Source: Fimenecus sp964527585
Lineage (GTDB): Bacteria > Bacillota > Clostridia > Oscillospirales > Acutalibacteraceae
NCBI GenBank assembly: GCA_964527585.1
Contig: CAZGPE010000023.1
Coordinates: 1-25,564, forward strand
Direction of reading: 5' to 3'
DNA: 25,564 nt
The position numbers and the translations under genes are program-made. This document shows, one piece after another, positions 14,219 through 22,032 of the stretch. The number at the start of each line of letters is the position of its first letter. Position 1 is the stretch's first letter. The notes under the pieces are model-generated. The model searched no databases, was not told the DNA's origin, and saw only the letters and a program-made list of their open reading frames with translations.

Positions 14219-16165
14219 TTATACTTTTTCCGGCTGTGTTTTTTTCAATATGGAGAGCATCAGTGCGCCGACGAGCGAACCGATTACAAGGGCTACAATA
14301 TACAATAACGGATGGTCGCAAACAATAAATGTGAATATTCCGCCGTGCGGAGCGGGGCAGGTAACATTGAAAATCGAAGTTAAAGCACCTGCAACCGCAG
14401 AACCTATCATACAAGAAGGGATAACTCTAAGCGGATCCGAAGCGGCATAAGGTATTGCACCTTCTGTTATAAAGCAAAGTCCCATAAGATAGTTGACAGG
14501 ACCCGATTTAATTTCTTCCGATGTCCATTTTTTCTTGTTAAATGTTGTTGAAAGAGCGATTGCTATCGGAGGAATCATACCGCCGATCATAACGGCTGCC
14601 ATGATCCATGTGTTTCCGTCTGCAATTGCCGCCGTACCGAAAACATAAGCGGCTTTATTGAACGGTCCGCCCATATCGGTTGCCATCATTGCGGCAAGAA
14701 CGATTGAAAGAAGAAGTTTGCTTGTATCTCCCAAGGATGAAAGGAAAGAGGAAAGTGCGGTGTTTATTACGCCGATAAAGGGGTTGATTGAGCACATGAT
14801 CAGTCCGATAAGCAGTGTACCCAAAAGGGGATATATGAATACCGGTTTTATACCGTCCATTGATTTCGGAAGCCATGCAAACGCTTTTTTAAGAGCGTTT
14901 ACAAGAACACCTGCGAGAAATCCCGCAAGCAAAGCACCGAGAAATCCCGATACAGCCTTGTCATCTCCGACGAGATTTTGATTTTCGATAAGGGATGAGA
15001 ATGTATATCCGCTTGAAGCGAATACACCGCCGATCATACCGGGAAGAAGTCCCGGACGGTCCGCTATCGAAGAAGCGATATATGCGGATAAAATCGGAAG
15101 CATAAGCGCAAATGCGGCCTTACCTATCCAAAATACAATTGCGGCTATCGGATTTGTAAACCCGAATGTTCCGCCGACATCGGCATTTCCCGCAAGTGTA
15201 TCAATAAAGAATCCGAGTGCGATAAGAACACCGCCTCCGACAACGAACGGGAGCATATGGGAAACACCGTTCATCAAATGCTTATATATTCTGTGCCATC
15301 CGCTTTCTTTTTCATCGGAGTCAATTGTTTGCTTTTCGTTTTCATCGGCGTGATATATTGCCGCTTTTCCGTCGATGATTTTGTTAATAAGTTCTTCGGG
15401 TTTGTTTATACCGTTGGAAACCGAGGTTTTGATAACGGGCTTTCCGTCAAAGCGTCCCATATCGACATTTTTATCGGCGGCAATTATAATTCCGTCGCAA
15501 AGGTCGATTTCCTCTTTTGTGAGAATGTTTTTGGCTCCGCCTGATCCGTTGGTTTCCGCTTTAAGAGGATAACCGAGTTTTTCTCCGGCTTTCTCCAACG
15601 CTTCGGCTGCCATATAAGTGTGTGCGATTCCCGTAGGGCAGGCGGTTACGGCGAGTATTCTGTAGCCGTTTTTACTGACTTGGGGCGTTGCGGTTTCTTC
15701 GGGATATTTTTCGGCTTCTTTGAGATCAATTGTTTTCAAAAATTCGTCCGTTGTTTTTGCTTTTCTTAAATCCGAGCAAAATTCGGGTTCCATAAGCATT
15801 ACCATAAGTCTTGACAAAATTTCGAGATGTAAATCACCGTCGCCTTTAGGTGCGGCAATCATAAAGAGTATATCGGACGGTTTTCCGTCGGGTGCTCCGT
15901 AATCAACACCTTCTTTAACTGTTATTGCCGAGAGCCCCGCTTCTTTTACAGAGCCTGATTTAGCGTGAGGAACGGCAATGCCTTCGCCGATTGCGGTTGA
16001 GCCTTGATTTTCTCTTGCCCAAATGTCCTGTTTGTATGATTCTCTGTCGCTGAGATTTCCCGCTGCTTCGTGTAAAGAAACCAATTTCTCAATTGCTTCG
16101 TCTTTGCTTTCGGCACTTATGTTAAGTGCTATCGCATTGGGTTTTAACAAATCTGTGATTTTCAT
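14219..16165 (-). CDS. fruA: PTS fructose transporter, fused EIIABC
   Basis: It imports fructose and phosphorylates it to fructose-1-phosphate. In 648 residues the order is EIIA (1-150) with phospho-His67 in GEGIAVPHAKS, EIIB (168-265) with phospho-Cys176 in AVTACPTGIAHTYMAAEAL, a linker rich in Asp/Glu/Lys (about 275-295), and the membrane EIIC domain (296-648). EIIC contains SHMLPFVVGGGVLIALGF, AMMATDMGGPFNKAAY and FITEGAIPYAASDP, typical of the fructose family. The start has GGGAGG 7 nt upstream. It lies between fruK and ptsH in one operon, so fructose-1-phosphate goes straight to the 1-phosphofructokinase encoded next to it. Fructose is by far the likeliest substrate because of fruK. Confidence 0.96.
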   Translation of the reverse strand: MKITDLLKPNAIALNISAESKDEAIEKLVSLHEAAGNLSDRESYKQDIWARENQGSTAIGEGIAVPHAKSGSVKEAGLSAITVKEGVDYGAPDGKPSDILFMIAAPKGDGDLHLEILSRLMVMLMEPEFCSDLRKAKTTDEFLKTIDLKEAEKYPEETATPQVSKNGYRILAVTACPTGIAHTYMAAEALEKAGEKLGYPLKAETNGSGGAKNILTKEEIDLCDGIIIAADKNVDMGRFDGKPVIKTSVSNGINKPEELINKIIDGKAAIYHADENEKQTIDSDEKESGWHRIYKHLMNGVSHMLPFVVGGGVLIALGFFIDTLAGNADVGGTFGFTNPIAAIVFWIGKAAFALMLPILSAYIASSIADRPGLLPGMIGGVFASSGYTFSSLIENQNLVGDDKAVSGFLGALLAGFLAGVLVNALKKAFAWLPKSMDGIKPVFIYPLLGTLLIGLIMCSINPFIGVINTALSSFLSSLGDTSKLLLSIVLAAMMATDMGGPFNKAAYVFGTAAIADGNTWIMAAVMIGGMIPPIAIALSTTFNKKKWTSEEIKSGPVNYLMGLCFITEGAIPYAASDPLRVIPSCMIGSAVAGALTSIFNVTCPAPHGGIFTFIVCDHPLLYIVALVIGSLVGALMLSILKKTQPEKV

Positions 16166-16185
16166 ATTTAATCCTCCCGTTTGTT

Positions 16186-17106
16186 TTATATTTCAAGCGG
16201 TTTATATTCGGAACGGAATATGTCCGAAATTTCCTGCTTTGTTGCCAATTTTTCACTGAAAGCGGTTGCGTTTCCGCAAGATGAACCGAGTTTAAGAGCA
16301 TATAAACAGTCGTTTGTTTTTATATAGCCGGCGATAAACCCGGCAACCATACTGTCTCCGCATCCGACTGAATTTATCAGTTTGCCTTTGGCGTTTTGAA
16401 CGCTGTGGACACTTCCGGTTTCATCAATGAGTAAAGCGCCTTTGTCCGCTCTTGAAATTAAAACATTTCTCGCTCCGTAAGACTGAAGAATTTTTGCATA
16501 TTTAACCGTTTCTTCGGTTGTGGTTATTTCTGTTGAAAACAAATCCCCGAGTTCATGGTGATTCGGTTTTATAAGAAACGGTTTGTATTTCAAAACGCCT
16601 TTAAGCAAATCTCCGGTTGTATCGGCTACCAAATTGATTTTTTTGTCTTTCACCTTGTTGAGTATAAGTTCATAAATACTGTTCGGAAGTGTTTTCGGCA
16701 CCGAACCTGCCAAAACAAGATAATCACCGTCGGAGATTTTATCGAAGTTTTTCAAAAAAGAGTCGAGATCCGATTCGCTTATTTCGGGTCCGGATGCATT
16801 GATGTCGATTTCTTTATCCGCTTTGATTTTTACATTTATCCGTGTGTCTCCGTTTTTTAATTGGTTGAAGTTACAGTTTATACCGTCTTTAACAAGCATT
16901 TCTTCGAGCTTTTTGCCGGTGAATCCGCCTAAAAAACCGAGTGCGGTGTTTTCTATACCCAATTGAGTAAGAATTACGGAAACATTGATGCCTTTTCCTC
17001 CGTAGTAAATTTCTTCGGAGGCGGTTCTGTTTATATCGTTGAATTGCAAATCGGGAACCTTCATTACATAATCCAATGCGGGATTAAGTGTTACAGTGTA
17101 TACCAT
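16186..17106 (-). CDS. fruK: 1-phosphofructokinase
   Basis: It phosphorylates fructose-1-phosphate to fructose-1,6-bisphosphate with ATP. The 306 residues show the PfkB fold: MVYTVTLNPALDYVM at the N-terminus, YYGGKGINVSVILTQLG for sugar binding, IKPNHHELGDLF in the middle, and NSVGCGDSMVAGFIAGY with the catalytic Asp251. The usual motif is GAGD; here it reads GCGD. Its ATG overlaps the fruR stop codon by one base (TAATG), with GAGGTGG 6 nt upstream inside fruR, so translation is probably coupled. It precedes fruA by 20 bp. Confidence 0.96.
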   Translation of the reverse strand: MVYTVTLNPALDYVMKVPDLQFNDINRTASEEIYYGGKGINVSVILTQLGIENTALGFLGGFTGKKLEEMLVKDGINCNFNQLKNGDTRINVKIKADKEIDINASGPEISESDLDSFLKNFDKISDGDYLVLAGSVPKTLPNSIYELILNKVKDKKINLVADTTGDLLKGVLKYKPFLIKPNHHELGDLFSTEITTTEETVKYAKILQSYGARNVLISRADKGALLIDETGSVHSVQNAKGKLINSVGCGDSMVAGFIAGYIKTNDCLYALKLGSSCGNATAFSEKLATKQEISDIFRSEYKPLEI

Positions 17107-17855
17107 TATAAAGCCACCTCTTTAACGACTGTTTTCTCTTTTAAGGTATCGTCGCCGCATTTGTCGCATATTATACACGCCGCAGCCGGTTGGGCGAACG
17201 AAACGGCGGATACCTTGCCGAATTTTGTGTTATCACACAGAATATATGTTACGAAACTGCGTTCGATTGCAACCGCTTTGAGCATCGCTTCTTCGGTGTC
17301 GGGAGTAGTGAACCCCTGTTTTTCGCTGACTCCGTTTGTTCCGATAAACGCTTTGGAAAAATTATACTTTTGAAGATTGGATGCGGCCACTAATCCTATG
17401 ATTGCCTCGGTACTGCTTTTTAATTCGCCGCCGATAACAAATACCTTACATCCGTTTGCGGTTAACTCTTTTGCATGAGCAATTCCGTTGGTAACAAAAG
17501 TTGCTTTTGAGTTTTTCAAAAACTTTGTCATAAGAAATGTCGTTGTTCCGGCATCTATAAAGACAAAGTCATCATCGTTAATCTGCGAAGCGGCATATTT
17601 CGCCACAGCGGTTTTTTCTTCGATATTTAGAAGCGATTTTTCCCGCATATCTTCTTCGCTGTGAAGATACTCTTGTCCGAGAGATGTGGCACCGCCGTGT
17701 ACTTTATTGATCTTTCCCAACTGAGAAAGGGCGATGAGATCTCTTCTTATTGTGGATTCGCTTGTATTGAATTGCCGTGCGAGTTTTGTTACGGTTACCG
17801 AACCGCTTTGCCGCAGTATTTCAAGAATTTGAGTTCGTCTGTCGGTTGTAAGCAT
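17106..17855 (-). CDS. fruR: DeoR-family transcriptional regulator of the fructose operon
   Basis: A 249-residue regulator with a DeoR-type helix-turn-helix at 1-55 (RRTQILEILRQSGSVTVTKL, then FNTSESTIRRDLIALSQLGK, then KVHGGA) and a C-terminal sugar-phosphate sensor domain with FIDAGTTTF (Asp101), FVTNG and FIGTNGVSEKQGFTTPD. Members of this family next to fruK-fruA usually respond to fructose-1-phosphate or a related ester and repress the operon in its absence. It is the first gene of the operon, with GGAGATG upstream and a consensus promoter about 35 nt before the start, so it probably controls itself too. I did not find a clear DeoR-type repeat to assign as the operator. Confidence 0.93.
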   Translation of the reverse strand: MLTTDRRTQILEILRQSGSVTVTKLARQFNTSESTIRRDLIALSQLGKINKVHGGATSLGQEYLHSEEDMREKSLLNIEEKTAVAKYAASQINDDDFVFIDAGTTTFLMTKFLKNSKATFVTNGIAHAKELTANGCKVFVIGGELKSSTEAIIGLVAASNLQKYNFSKAFIGTNGVSEKQGFTTPDTEEAMLKAVAIERSFVTYILCDNTKFGKVSAVSFAQPAAACIICDKCGDDTLKEKTVVKEVAL

Positions 17856-17887
17856 ATTAACATCTCCGAAGTGTCTTTTATGTCTTA

Positions 17888-17916
17888 ATTATACAAAAAC
17901 GCTCAAAATCGGTCAA
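17888..17916 (-). promoter_or_regulatory. fru-pts operon promoter
   Basis: -35 TTGACC (17911-17916), 17-nt spacer, -10 TATAAT (17888-17893) on the minus strand. A near-consensus sigma-A promoter driving fruR-fruK-fruA-ptsH-ptsI. Confidence 0.9.
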
Positions 17917-18055
17917 TAGTGCGCAGAAAAATTCGGCTTTTCTACCTATATGTTATCCGAATTGTTGTGAAATATGCAGAGAAACAGAGGCGTGTATGCA
18001 CGAAAATGATTGATTTTTTTGAAGTGAGCATAAATTCGAGCAGGGGGTATAAATG

Positions 18056-18093
18056 AAAATGCCGAACTGCTTTTCAAAACAGTTCGGCATTTT
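18056..18093. terminator. Terminator of the AGCS transporter gene
   Basis: A perfect 14-bp stem (18056-18069 with 18080-18093, core TGCCGAACTG), with T-rich flanks on both sides, 9 bp after the transporter stop codon. It isolates that gene from the downstream fru promoter region. Confidence 0.9.
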
Positions 18094-18102
18094 TGCTTAA
18101 TA

Positions 18103-19497
18103 TTATCTTTTTTTGTTTTTCAAAGGACTTTCATCTTTTCGGTCAAGAATTGCAATTGCTTCTTTTGACATAGGGATGAGAACAATGAGATTGATAACGG
18201 TCATAAGACCTATTCCGACATCGCCTAAATCCCATACAACTGTATATTCCTGCAAACCGCCGATGAACAGCATTACAAGTGCGATGATTTTATATATCGT
18301 TTGGCTTGTCCAGTTGTTTCCGCAAACATATGCGACATTGGAGCGGGCATAGAATAAAATTCCGATAAATGTCGAAAAACTGAAAAGGAAAAGGATTACG
18401 GCGATAAATACCGTGCCGATGCTTCCGAGGTGATATGTCATTGCATTTTGGAGAAGAGCCATTCCCTGTGCATCTCCGATTACTTCGTCGGGAACAAGAA
18501 GCATTATCATTGCCGTACAAGTACAAATTATCATCGTGTCGATAATGACGCCGAGAGACTGAACCATTCCGACGGTTTCGGGCTTTTTGCCTTCGGCTGC
18601 CGCAGCGGCACAGGGAGCGGAACCGGAACCGGCTTCGTTTGAGAAAAGTCCACGCTTAATTCCGTTCATAAGAACCGCACCGAAACCTCCGCCGGCAACT
18701 TGTTTTATTCCGAACGCTTCCGAGAAAATTCTCGAAAATACAGCGGGCATCAAGGTAATGTTTTTGAAGATTATGAAAAGTGTGATTACGAAATATAAAA
18801 CCGCCATAATCGGAACGATTACATCGAGGAATTTAACGGTTGCGTTTTTACGCAAAACGATTACAGCCGCCAAGGCGACGATTATTACGGTTGTGTAGAT
18901 CGGCGGGATTGAAAAAGCGTTTTCAAATGCTGAGGTTACGGAATTGCTTATAACTTGGCTTATTCCGCACCAACAAATAAGACCGAATATCGCAAATAAA
19001 ACAGCGAGAACGGATTTTTTTATTTTTTTCTTTCTTTTTTCTTCGACGAAATCGTGTATATAATATGCAGGTCCGCCGTGATAACCGTCGTAAAGAGGAT
19101 CTTTTTTCTTATGAAGCTGAGCGAGTGCACCTTCGACATAGGCTGTCGAAGCACCTAAAAATGCGGAAACCCACATCCAAAAAACAGCGCCTGCTCCTCC
19201 GACGGAAATCGCCGCCACAACACCGACAAGGTTACCCATACCGACTCTGGTTGCCGTGGATACGATAAGAGTTTGAAAAGTCGAAAGGCTGCCGTGTTCT
19301 TCGTTTTTATCATTGAGTGCACGAATCATATGCGGGAATTTACGGATCGGCATAAATTTTGTGCGAATCGTAAAATAAATTCCTGCCGGAATAAGCAAAA
19401 GTACAAGGAACGGAATTCCGATACTTGTTTCTCCGAAATGAAGAGTGAATAAATCTCCCCAAAGCAGATTGTAAACCGTTTCGATAAGTTTTACCAT
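18103..19497 (-). CDS. AGCS-family sodium:alanine/glycine symporter
   Basis: A 464-residue integral membrane carrier for alanine, glycine or a related small neutral amino acid, driven by sodium. The family signature lies at residues 84-110: RVGMGNLVGVVAAISVGGAG followed by AVFWMWV. KRGLFSNEAGSGSAPCAAAA and the terminal LGDVGIGLMTVINLIVLIPM also fit the family. Length is normal. The start is placed at MVKLIETVYNLLWGDLF with AGGG 8 nt upstream; the frame stays open for 25 more residues upstream, but that part would be mostly leader. It has its own promoter, with an 80-nt leader that contains a hairpin, and its own terminator, so it forms a single-gene unit downstream of the amidase gene. Confidence 0.94.
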   Translation of the reverse strand: MVKLIETVYNLLWGDLFTLHFGETSIGIPFLVLLLIPAGIYFTIRTKFMPIRKFPHMIRALNDKNEEHGSLSTFQTLIVSTATRVGMGNLVGVVAAISVGGAGAVFWMWVSAFLGASTAYVEGALAQLHKKKDPLYDGYHGGPAYYIHDFVEEKRKKKIKKSVLAVLFAIFGLICWCGISQVISNSVTSAFENAFSIPPIYTTVIIVALAAVIVLRKNATVKFLDVIVPIMAVLYFVITLFIIFKNITLMPAVFSRIFSEAFGIKQVAGGGFGAVLMNGIKRGLFSNEAGSGSAPCAAAAAEGKKPETVGMVQSLGVIIDTMIICTCTAMIMLLVPDEVIGDAQGMALLQNAMTYHLGSIGTVFIAVILFLFSFSTFIGILFYARSNVAYVCGNNWTSQTIYKIIALVMLFIGGLQEYTVVWDLGDVGIGLMTVINLIVLIPMSKEAIAILDRKDESPLKNKKR

Positions 19498-19533
19498 TAG
19501 CAATACCCTAATCTTTCCGCACAGTATTAAATT

Positions 19534-19562
19534 ACCGCAAATCATTTTATATGGTTTGCGGT
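19534..19562 (-). other. Hairpin in the AGCS transporter leader
   Basis: ACCGCAAA (19534-19541) pairs with TTTGCGGT (19555-19562), with three further inner pairs past one mismatch. It lies between the promoter and the start codon and has no T-tract. It does not match a riboswitch I recognise. Confidence 0.4.
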
Positions 19563-19586
19563 TTTCGTGCATTATGTAATATGTTT

Positions 19587-19615
19587 ATTGTATCACAGAT
19601 TTTTCTCTATCACAA
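19587..19615 (-). promoter_or_regulatory. Promoter of the AGCS transporter gene
   Basis: -35 TTGTGA (19610-19615), 17-nt spacer, -10 TACAAT (19587-19592) on the minus strand. It lies in the gap directly after the amidase stop codon. Confidence 0.75.
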
Positions 19616-19632
19616 CCGATTAAAATTTTTTG

Positions 19633-20340
19633 TTAGATTTCAACAAAAATCAGTTCTTCGTTTTGACTTGCCGACGAGATGATATGTCCGTTTTTATCAC
19701 AAAGAAAACTTTTTCCGCCGAATTGTGTACCGTTTGCTTCGCCGCAGGAATTACATACGGCTACGAATGAACCGTTTTCCGATGCACGCTGTTTTGCGAG
19801 AGCTTCAAGTTGGTCAATGCGTACATCGGGCCACTGAGCGACAACAAACAGAATATCTGAATTTTCGGAAACTTCTTTTACAAGTTCGGGGAAGCGGATG
19901 TCAAAACATATAATTATTCCGCACTTAACCCCGTCAATTGTGAAAATGCAGGGCGTTTCTCCTTTGGTGAAATATATATTTTCTTCCATTGGATAAAACA
20001 GATTGATTTTATCGTATTTACATATAACGGTTCCGTCTCTGCCGAAAACACAGGCGGTATTGTACGCTTTTGAGTTTCTGAAGTCGGCAATGCTTCCCGC
20101 AATAATGTTTATGCCGTATTTCTTTGCCAACGAACCTATTTCCGCATTTAACCGTTCGCAATTGTTATCGCAGAGCGATTCGAGATTTTCGGTAGGCAAA
20201 AACCCGGTGTTCCACATTTCAGGAAGAACGACCGTATCGCATTTTTGCCGTGCCGCACAATCTATCATCTTTTTTGCTTTTTCAAAGTTTTCGTTCGGGG
20301 AACAAAATTTCATATTCATTTGAGCAAGGCAGATTTTCAT
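19633..20340 (-). CDS. Carbon-nitrogen hydrolase (nitrilase superfamily), omega-amidase-like
   Basis: A 235-residue cytoplasmic amidase. The Glu-Lys-Cys triad is visible: Glu41 in LPEMWNTGF, Lys111 in KYDKINLF, Cys145 in IICFDIRFPE. The LPEMWNTGF form around the glutamate, the Phe-Asp after the cysteine and the short length resemble the YafV/omega-amidase group, which hydrolyses alpha-ketoglutaramate or alpha-ketosuccinamate to the dicarboxylic keto acid. Exact substrate unproven. AAGGTG lies 5 nt before the start, and the gene begins 14 bp after the fumarase alpha stop, so the two are probably co-transcribed. That pairing fits dicarboxylate metabolism. Confidence 0.88.
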   Translation of the reverse strand: MKICLAQMNMKFCSPNENFEKAKKMIDCAARQKCDTVVLPEMWNTGFLPTENLESLCDNNCERLNAEIGSLAKKYGINIIAGSIADFRNSKAYNTACVFGRDGTVICKYDKINLFYPMEENIYFTKGETPCIFTIDGVKCGIIICFDIRFPELVKEVSENSDILFVVAQWPDVRIDQLEALAKQRASENGSFVAVCNSCGEANGTQFGGKSFLCDKNGHIISSASQNEELIFVEI

Positions 20341-20354
20341 GGAAACACCTTCGG

Positions 20355-21197
20355 TTAAATCGTTTCTTCGGCATGCCGTGTTACATGACAGCCTATATTT
20401 ACGGCTACCGGGAGACCGGCGATATGTGTCGGTGCGGATTCGATATTTACGGCAAGGGCTGTTGTTTTTCCGCCGAATCCCTGAGGACCGATATCTGTTT
20501 CGTTTATACGCTCAAGAAGGTCTTTTTCCATTTGAGCGTAAAAGCTGTTTTCGTTGCGTTTGCTGACTTCTCTGCAAAGCGCTTCTTTCGCAAGATAAGC
20601 GCACTGTTCGAAATCTCCGCCCAAGCCGACACCGATTACCATAGGGGGACAAGGGTTTCCGCCTGCCGTTTTCACCGTGTCGACAATATAGTTTATAATA
20701 TCTTCTTTTGAAGCCGAGGGAGTAAACATTTTAAGACTGCTCATATTTTCGCTTCCGAATCCTTTGGGACAGGCACGGATTTTAACTTTTTCTCCGGGAA
20801 CTATTTTTGTGTGTATAACGGCAGGGGTGTTGTTTTGTGTGTTTACTCTGTCAAAAGGATCACGGACAACGGATTTTCTCAAGAGCCCGTCAACATACCC
20901 GTCGGCTACGCCGTCATTTATACTTTCGTATAAATCTCCGCCCGTGAAATGAACATCCTGTCCGATTTCAATGAAAATTACCGCCATACCGGTATCTTGA
21001 CAAATCGGGATGTTGAGTTGCTTGGCTGCATCGAGATTATTGAGAAGTTCGCCCATGATTTTTTGAGGAAGTTCTTTTGTTTCGGTATCTTTTGCACATT
21101 TGATGCAATTGCATAAATCTTCGGGCAAAACTTTATTCGCTTTGATAACAAGGTCCTTTACCGTGTTTCTGATTTGTAAAACATTTATTTCTCTCAT
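20355..21197 (-). CDS. fumA: Class I fumarase-type hydratase, alpha subunit
   Basis: The alpha (N-terminal) part of the oxygen-sensitive [4Fe-4S] fumarase/tartrate dehydratase family, 280 residues, normal for the two-subunit form. Cys66 (PICQDTGMA), Cys183 (GGNPCPPMVIGVGLGG) and Cys270 (VNIGCHVTRH) are placed as the three cluster ligands of the family. CPKGFGSENMS is also typical. The start at MREINVLQIRNTVKD is set by AGGTGA 5 nt upstream; a longer in-frame reading would overlap the terminator hairpin. Activity normally needs a beta subunit of about 180 residues, usually encoded next door. Here the next gene is an amidase, and no beta subunit occurs in the window. Fumarase versus tartrate dehydratase cannot be settled by eye. 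Confidence 0.93.
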   Translation of the reverse strand: MREINVLQIRNTVKDLVIKANKVLPEDLCNCIKCAKDTETKELPQKIMGELLNNLDAAKQLNIPICQDTGMAVIFIEIGQDVHFTGGDLYESINDGVADGYVDGLLRKSVVRDPFDRVNTQNNTPAVIHTKIVPGEKVKIRACPKGFGSENMSSLKMFTPSASKEDIINYIVDTVKTAGGNPCPPMVIGVGLGGDFEQCAYLAKEALCREVSKRNENSFYAQMEKDLLERINETDIGPQGFGGKTTALAVNIESAPTHIAGLPVAVNIGCHVTRHAEETI

Positions 21198-21202
21198 AAC
21201 TT

Positions 21203-21235
21203 CACCTAAAAAATATGCAGGCAAAAATGCCTGCA
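21203..21235 (-). terminator. Terminator of the yab operon merged with the fumA ribosome binding site
   Basis: An 8-bp stem TGCAGGCA (21216-21223)/TGCCTGCA (21228-21235) with an AAAA loop on the plus strand. On the minus strand it is followed by TATTTTTT and then immediately AGGTGA, the fumA Shine-Dalgarno. The short stem suggests incomplete termination. Confidence 0.75.
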
Positions 21236-21245
21236 CTTATATTGT

Positions 21246-21689
21246 TTATTTTCTTCTGTAAGAATTGCGCTTTCCGTCATTCGCTCTTTTAAGATCGGTC
21301 ATTTTTTCGTCGCTGACCTGTTTGAATTTAGCCATCATATCTTCAAACGACATAGGAGCATCGTTTTTATTTTCGGGCGTACCTTTCCAAACATTTGACG
21401 ATGAACGGGGCTTCGGATTTCTTTTCGGTCTTTCACGCTTTTCTTCGTTTTCCGAATTGTCCGCAGCTTTCTTTATTGAAAGACTGATTTTTCCTTCGGC
21501 TGTAATGTCGATAACTTTAACTTTTACCTGCTGTCCTTCTTTGAGGTGTTCGTGAATGTCGTTGACATAAGTTGAAGAAACCTCGGAAATATGTACCATA
21601 CCGGTTTTATTGTCGGGCAAGCTGACAAAAGCACCGAAATTTGTAAGTCCTGTAATTTTTCCTTCGATTATTGCGCCGATTTCGACCAT
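21246..21689 (-). CDS. yabR: S1 RNA-binding domain protein, YabR-like
   Basis: A 147-residue protein with one S1 domain (residues 1-75). Its sequence VEIGAIIEGKITGLTNFGAF, followed by TGMVHISEVSSTYVNDI and GKISLSIKKA, closely follows the YabR/general stress protein 13 family. The remaining half is a basic, low-complexity tail (KRERPKRNPKPRSSSNVWKG), then a short conserved-looking MSFEDMMAKFKQ and an Arg/Lys-rich end. It probably binds RNA or ribosomes. It follows divIC, as in Bacillus. GGGGAGG lies 13 nt before the ATG, unusually far, with six T residues in between, and an in-frame stop rules out an earlier start. Confidence 0.93.
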   Translation of the reverse strand: MVEIGAIIEGKITGLTNFGAFVSLPDNKTGMVHISEVSSTYVNDIHEHLKEGQQVKVKVIDITAEGKISLSIKKAADNSENEEKRERPKRNPKPRSSSNVWKGTPENKNDAPMSFEDMMAKFKQVSDEKMTDLKRANDGKRNSYRRK

Positions 21690-21720
21690 AAAAAAGAATT
21701 ATCCTCCCCAGAAAACTGTA

Positions 21721-22032
21721 TCAGTTATTTGGCGTTACATTGTAATATACTTTTTCGCCGGGCATAACATAGCCTAATTTTTCACGAGCGACACGCTCGA
21801 TGTAACTGTCTCGGTCGTCATTGTCGATAACATTTTGAAGGCTTTCGTTTTCGGCAATTTGCTGTTGATACTGTGCATCGAGTTGTTCGATTTCATCTTT
21901 TCGCTCTTTGATTTCCATTTGAGTGTTAATAAGACTGATAATAAAGTATCCTGCGACGAGAAGTAAACAAACCGCAAGGATGAAACTGAACTTTTGCGTT
22001 TTGGGAGCAGATTTCTTTTTCTTCGCTTTCAT
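21721..22032 (-). CDS. divIC: Cell division protein DivIC/FtsB-like (septum formation initiator)
   Basis: A 103-residue bitopic protein: a basic cytoplasmic start (MKAKKKKSAPKTQK), one membrane helix at about 17-36, a coiled coil at about 38-72 (EIKERKDEIEQLDAQYQQQI), then the conserved end with YIERVAREKLGYVMPGEKVYY. It acts in the divisome with FtsL and DivIB. Its start overlaps the yabQ stop by 4 nt. Because division needs it during growth while yabP and yabQ are sporulation genes, a separate vegetative promoter is expected; one is visible inside yabQ at 22092-22121. Confidence 0.95.
   Translation of the reverse strand: MKAKKKKSAPKTQKFSFILAVCLLLVAGYFIISLINTQMEIKERKDEIEQLDAQYQQQIAENESLQNVIDNDDRDSYIERVAREKLGYVMPGEKVYYNVTPNN

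Noticed and set aside
18053..18100. A 15-codon reading frame (MKMPNCFSKQFGIFA) behind GGGGG
   Set aside because: It lies entirely within the perfect terminator hairpin of the AGCS transporter, so the frame and its apparent ribosome binding site are most likely coincidental.
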